In this document: positions 5,023 to 6,164 of the stretch, in pieces | How positions within the stretch are numbered: position 1 is the stretch's first letter | Layout: each line of letters opens with the position of its first letter | NCBI GenBank assembly: GCA_934555865.1 | Contig: CAKTFI010000064.1 | Location: 1 to 6,164, forward strand | Reading direction: 5' to 3' | Length of the DNA stretch: 6,164 nucleotides | From: an uncultured Christensenellaceae bacterium | GTDB taxonomy: Bacteria > Bacillota > Clostridia > Christensenellales > Christensenellaceae | Position numbers and translations under genes: made by a program | Notes under the pieces: model-generated | The model's input: the letters and a program-made list of their open reading frames with translations, nothing else | Database searches by the model: none | What the model was told of the DNA's origin: nothing

Positions 5023-6164
5023 TGCCGGTCGCCTCCCGCCTGCAAAATGCGCATGAATTCCTCGCCCGTGATGGTCTCCTTCTCATAGAGGTAGCTGGCG
5101 AGCGCGTCCAGGTCCGCGCGGTGCGCCTCGAGGATGGAGACGGCCTTCTCATACTGCGCGCGGATGATCTCGATGACCTTTTCGTCGATCTCGCGCTGCG
5201 TGCTGGGGGAACAGAGCAGCGAGGCGTCGCCGCCCAGGTATTGGTTGTTCGTGACCTCCAGCGCCGTCATGCCGAACGCGTCGCTCATGCCGTATTGTGT
5301 GATCATGGCGCGGGCCAGGCGCGTGGCTTGCTCGATGTCGTTGCTGGCGCCGGTCGTGATCTCGGAAAAGACGACCTGCTCCGCCGCACGGCCGCCGGTA
5401 TAGGTGGCGATCTTGTTCAAGATCTCTTGCTTGGTCATGAGGTACTTGTCGCCCTCCTCCACCTGCATGGTGTAGCCGAGCGCGCCGGAGGTGCGGGGGA
5501 TGATCGTGATCTTCTGCACCGGGGCGGAATGGCTTTGCAGGGCGGCGACCAGGGCGTGGCCGATCTCGTGATAGGCGACGACGTGCTTTTCGTGGTCGGA
5601 CAGCACGGCGTTCTTCTTCTGATAGCCTGCAATGACGACCTCGATGCTTTCCTCCAGGTCGGCCTCGTTCACGACGATGCGCCCGTTGCGCACCGCGCGC
5701 AGGGCGGCTTCGTTCACGATGTTGGCGAGCTCCGCGCCCGATGCGCCGGAGGCCATGCGGGCAATGGTGTGGAAGTCCACATCGTCCGCCGTCTTGATCT
5801 TTTTGGCGTGCACCTTTAAGATGGCTTCGCGGCCCGCCAGGTCGGGCAGCTCCACCGGCACACGGCGGTCAAAGCGGCCGGGGCGGGTGAGCGCCGGGTC
5901 GAGCGATTCCGGCCGGTTGGTGGCGGCCAGGATGATGACGCCGTTGTTGCCCTCAAAGCCGTCCATCTCGGTCAGCAGCTGGTTCAGGGTCTGCTCACGT
6001 TCATCGTTTCCGCCGTACTGGCCGCTGTTGCGCTTCTGGCCAATGGCATCGATCTCATCAATGAATACGATACAGGGGGCCTTTTCCTTGGCCTGCTTGA
6101 ACAGGTCGCGCACCTTGGAGGCACCCATGCCCACGAACATCTCCACGAACTCCGAGCCGGAGAT
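5019..6164 (-). CDS. ftsH: ATP-dependent zinc metalloprotease FtsH (partial, 5' end off window)
   Basis: 381 residues are visible, entering at the right edge inside the AAA+ domain (first residues [12 protein letters not shown]). The N-terminal membrane helices and Walker A (GPPGTGKT) lie outside. Seen, numbering visible residues: Walker [10 protein letters not shown] (about 31-39); second region of homology [20 protein letters not shown] (about 81-100) with its two arginine fingers; zinc site HEIGH (199-203), slightly unusual for the common HEAGH; and the third zinc ligand Asp in [12 protein letters not shown] (about 276), 77 residues after the first His, the spacing known in FtsH. FtsH is a hexameric inner-membrane protease that unfolds and degrades membrane and cytoplasmic proteins. 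The C-terminal end is short and complete. GTG at 6146-6144 is an internal valine codon, not the start. The gene overlaps the DUF308 gene by 4 bases. Confidence 0.95.
   Translation of the reverse strand: MSGSEFVEMFVGMGASKVRDLFKQAKEKAPCIVFIDEIDAIGQKRNSGQYGGNDEREQTLNQLLTEMDGFEGNNGVIILAATNRPESLDPALTRPGRFDRRVPVELPDLAGREAILKVHAKKIKTADDVDFHTIARMASGASGAELANIVNEAALRAVRNGRIVVNEADLEESIEVVIAGYQKKNAVLSDHEKHVVAYHEIGHALVAALQSHSAPVQKITIIPRTSGALGYTMQVEEGDKYLMTKQEILNKIATYTGGRAAEQVVFSEITTGASNDIEQATRLARAMITQYGMSDAFGMTALEVTNNQYLGGDASLLCSPSTQREIDEKVIEIIRAQYEKAVSILEAHRADLDALASYLYEKETITGEEFMRILQAGGDRQ

Noticed and set aside
5007..5819. 270-codon plus-strand ORF
   Set aside because: Fully antisense to ftsH; a long open antisense frame is expected in GC-rich coding DNA, and no domain is recognisable.
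1..6164. CRISPR arrays, tRNA or rRNA genes, intact transposases
   Set aside because: No regularly spaced repeats, no cloverleaf or rRNA signature and no transposase or terminal inverted repeats were seen.

Overview
The window looks like chromosomal DNA from a GC-rich Clostridia-type Firmicute, perhaps an Oscillospiraceae-like gut bacterium. This is an inference from purine-rich AGGAGG-type ribosome binding sites, a consensus sigma-A promoter, a rho-independent terminator, and the family set (FtsH, a DUF308/HdeD-type membrane protein, remnants of a Crp/Fnr regulator and a small cupin, a HEPN-like membrane protein). No taxonomic marker gene is fully visible.

Layout, left to right. (1) Positions 1-1160, minus strand: the first 386 codons of a large regulator that runs off the left edge. 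It has two XRE/Cro-type helix-turn-helix domains and a long C-terminal part I do not recognise. It is visibly AT-richer than the rest. Its promoter overlaps a perfect 11-bp inverted repeat, which suggests autoregulation. (2) About 1236-1671: some 430 bases without a convincing gene. They hold a candidate structured RNA (about 1360-1466, plus strand, G-U pairs fixing the strand), a near-consensus plus-strand promoter (1475-1502) and a GC-rich leader with several hairpins, ending in a near-perfect palindrome. (3) 1672-2390, plus strand: a polytopic membrane protein split by three apparent frameshifts. (4) 2642-3247, plus strand: an intact class I SAM-dependent methyltransferase. (5) 3246-3499, minus strand: a decayed C-terminal piece of a Crp/Fnr regulator. 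(6) 3517-3729, plus strand: a small cupin whose barrel core is missing. (7) 3764-4390, plus strand: a HEPN-like domain followed by a proline-rich linker and one C-terminal membrane helix. (8) A bidirectional terminator at 4419-4444. (9) 5022-4474, minus strand: a DUF308/HdeD-type membrane protein, translationally coupled to (10) ftsH, which enters from the right edge and is cut in its ATPase domain.

The right third (ftsH and DUF308) is a coherent membrane quality-control/stress operon. The middle (about 1670-3730) looks like an accessory stretch in decay: one frameshifted gene, one regulator fragment with both ends gone, and one internally deleted cupin, with an apparently intact methyltransferase among them. 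The left end, with its AT-rich double-HTH regulator and operator, looks like acquired DNA. No complete new system is evident. The candidates most worth following are the structured RNA/leader block, the double-HTH regulator with its operator, and the membrane-anchored HEPN-like protein.
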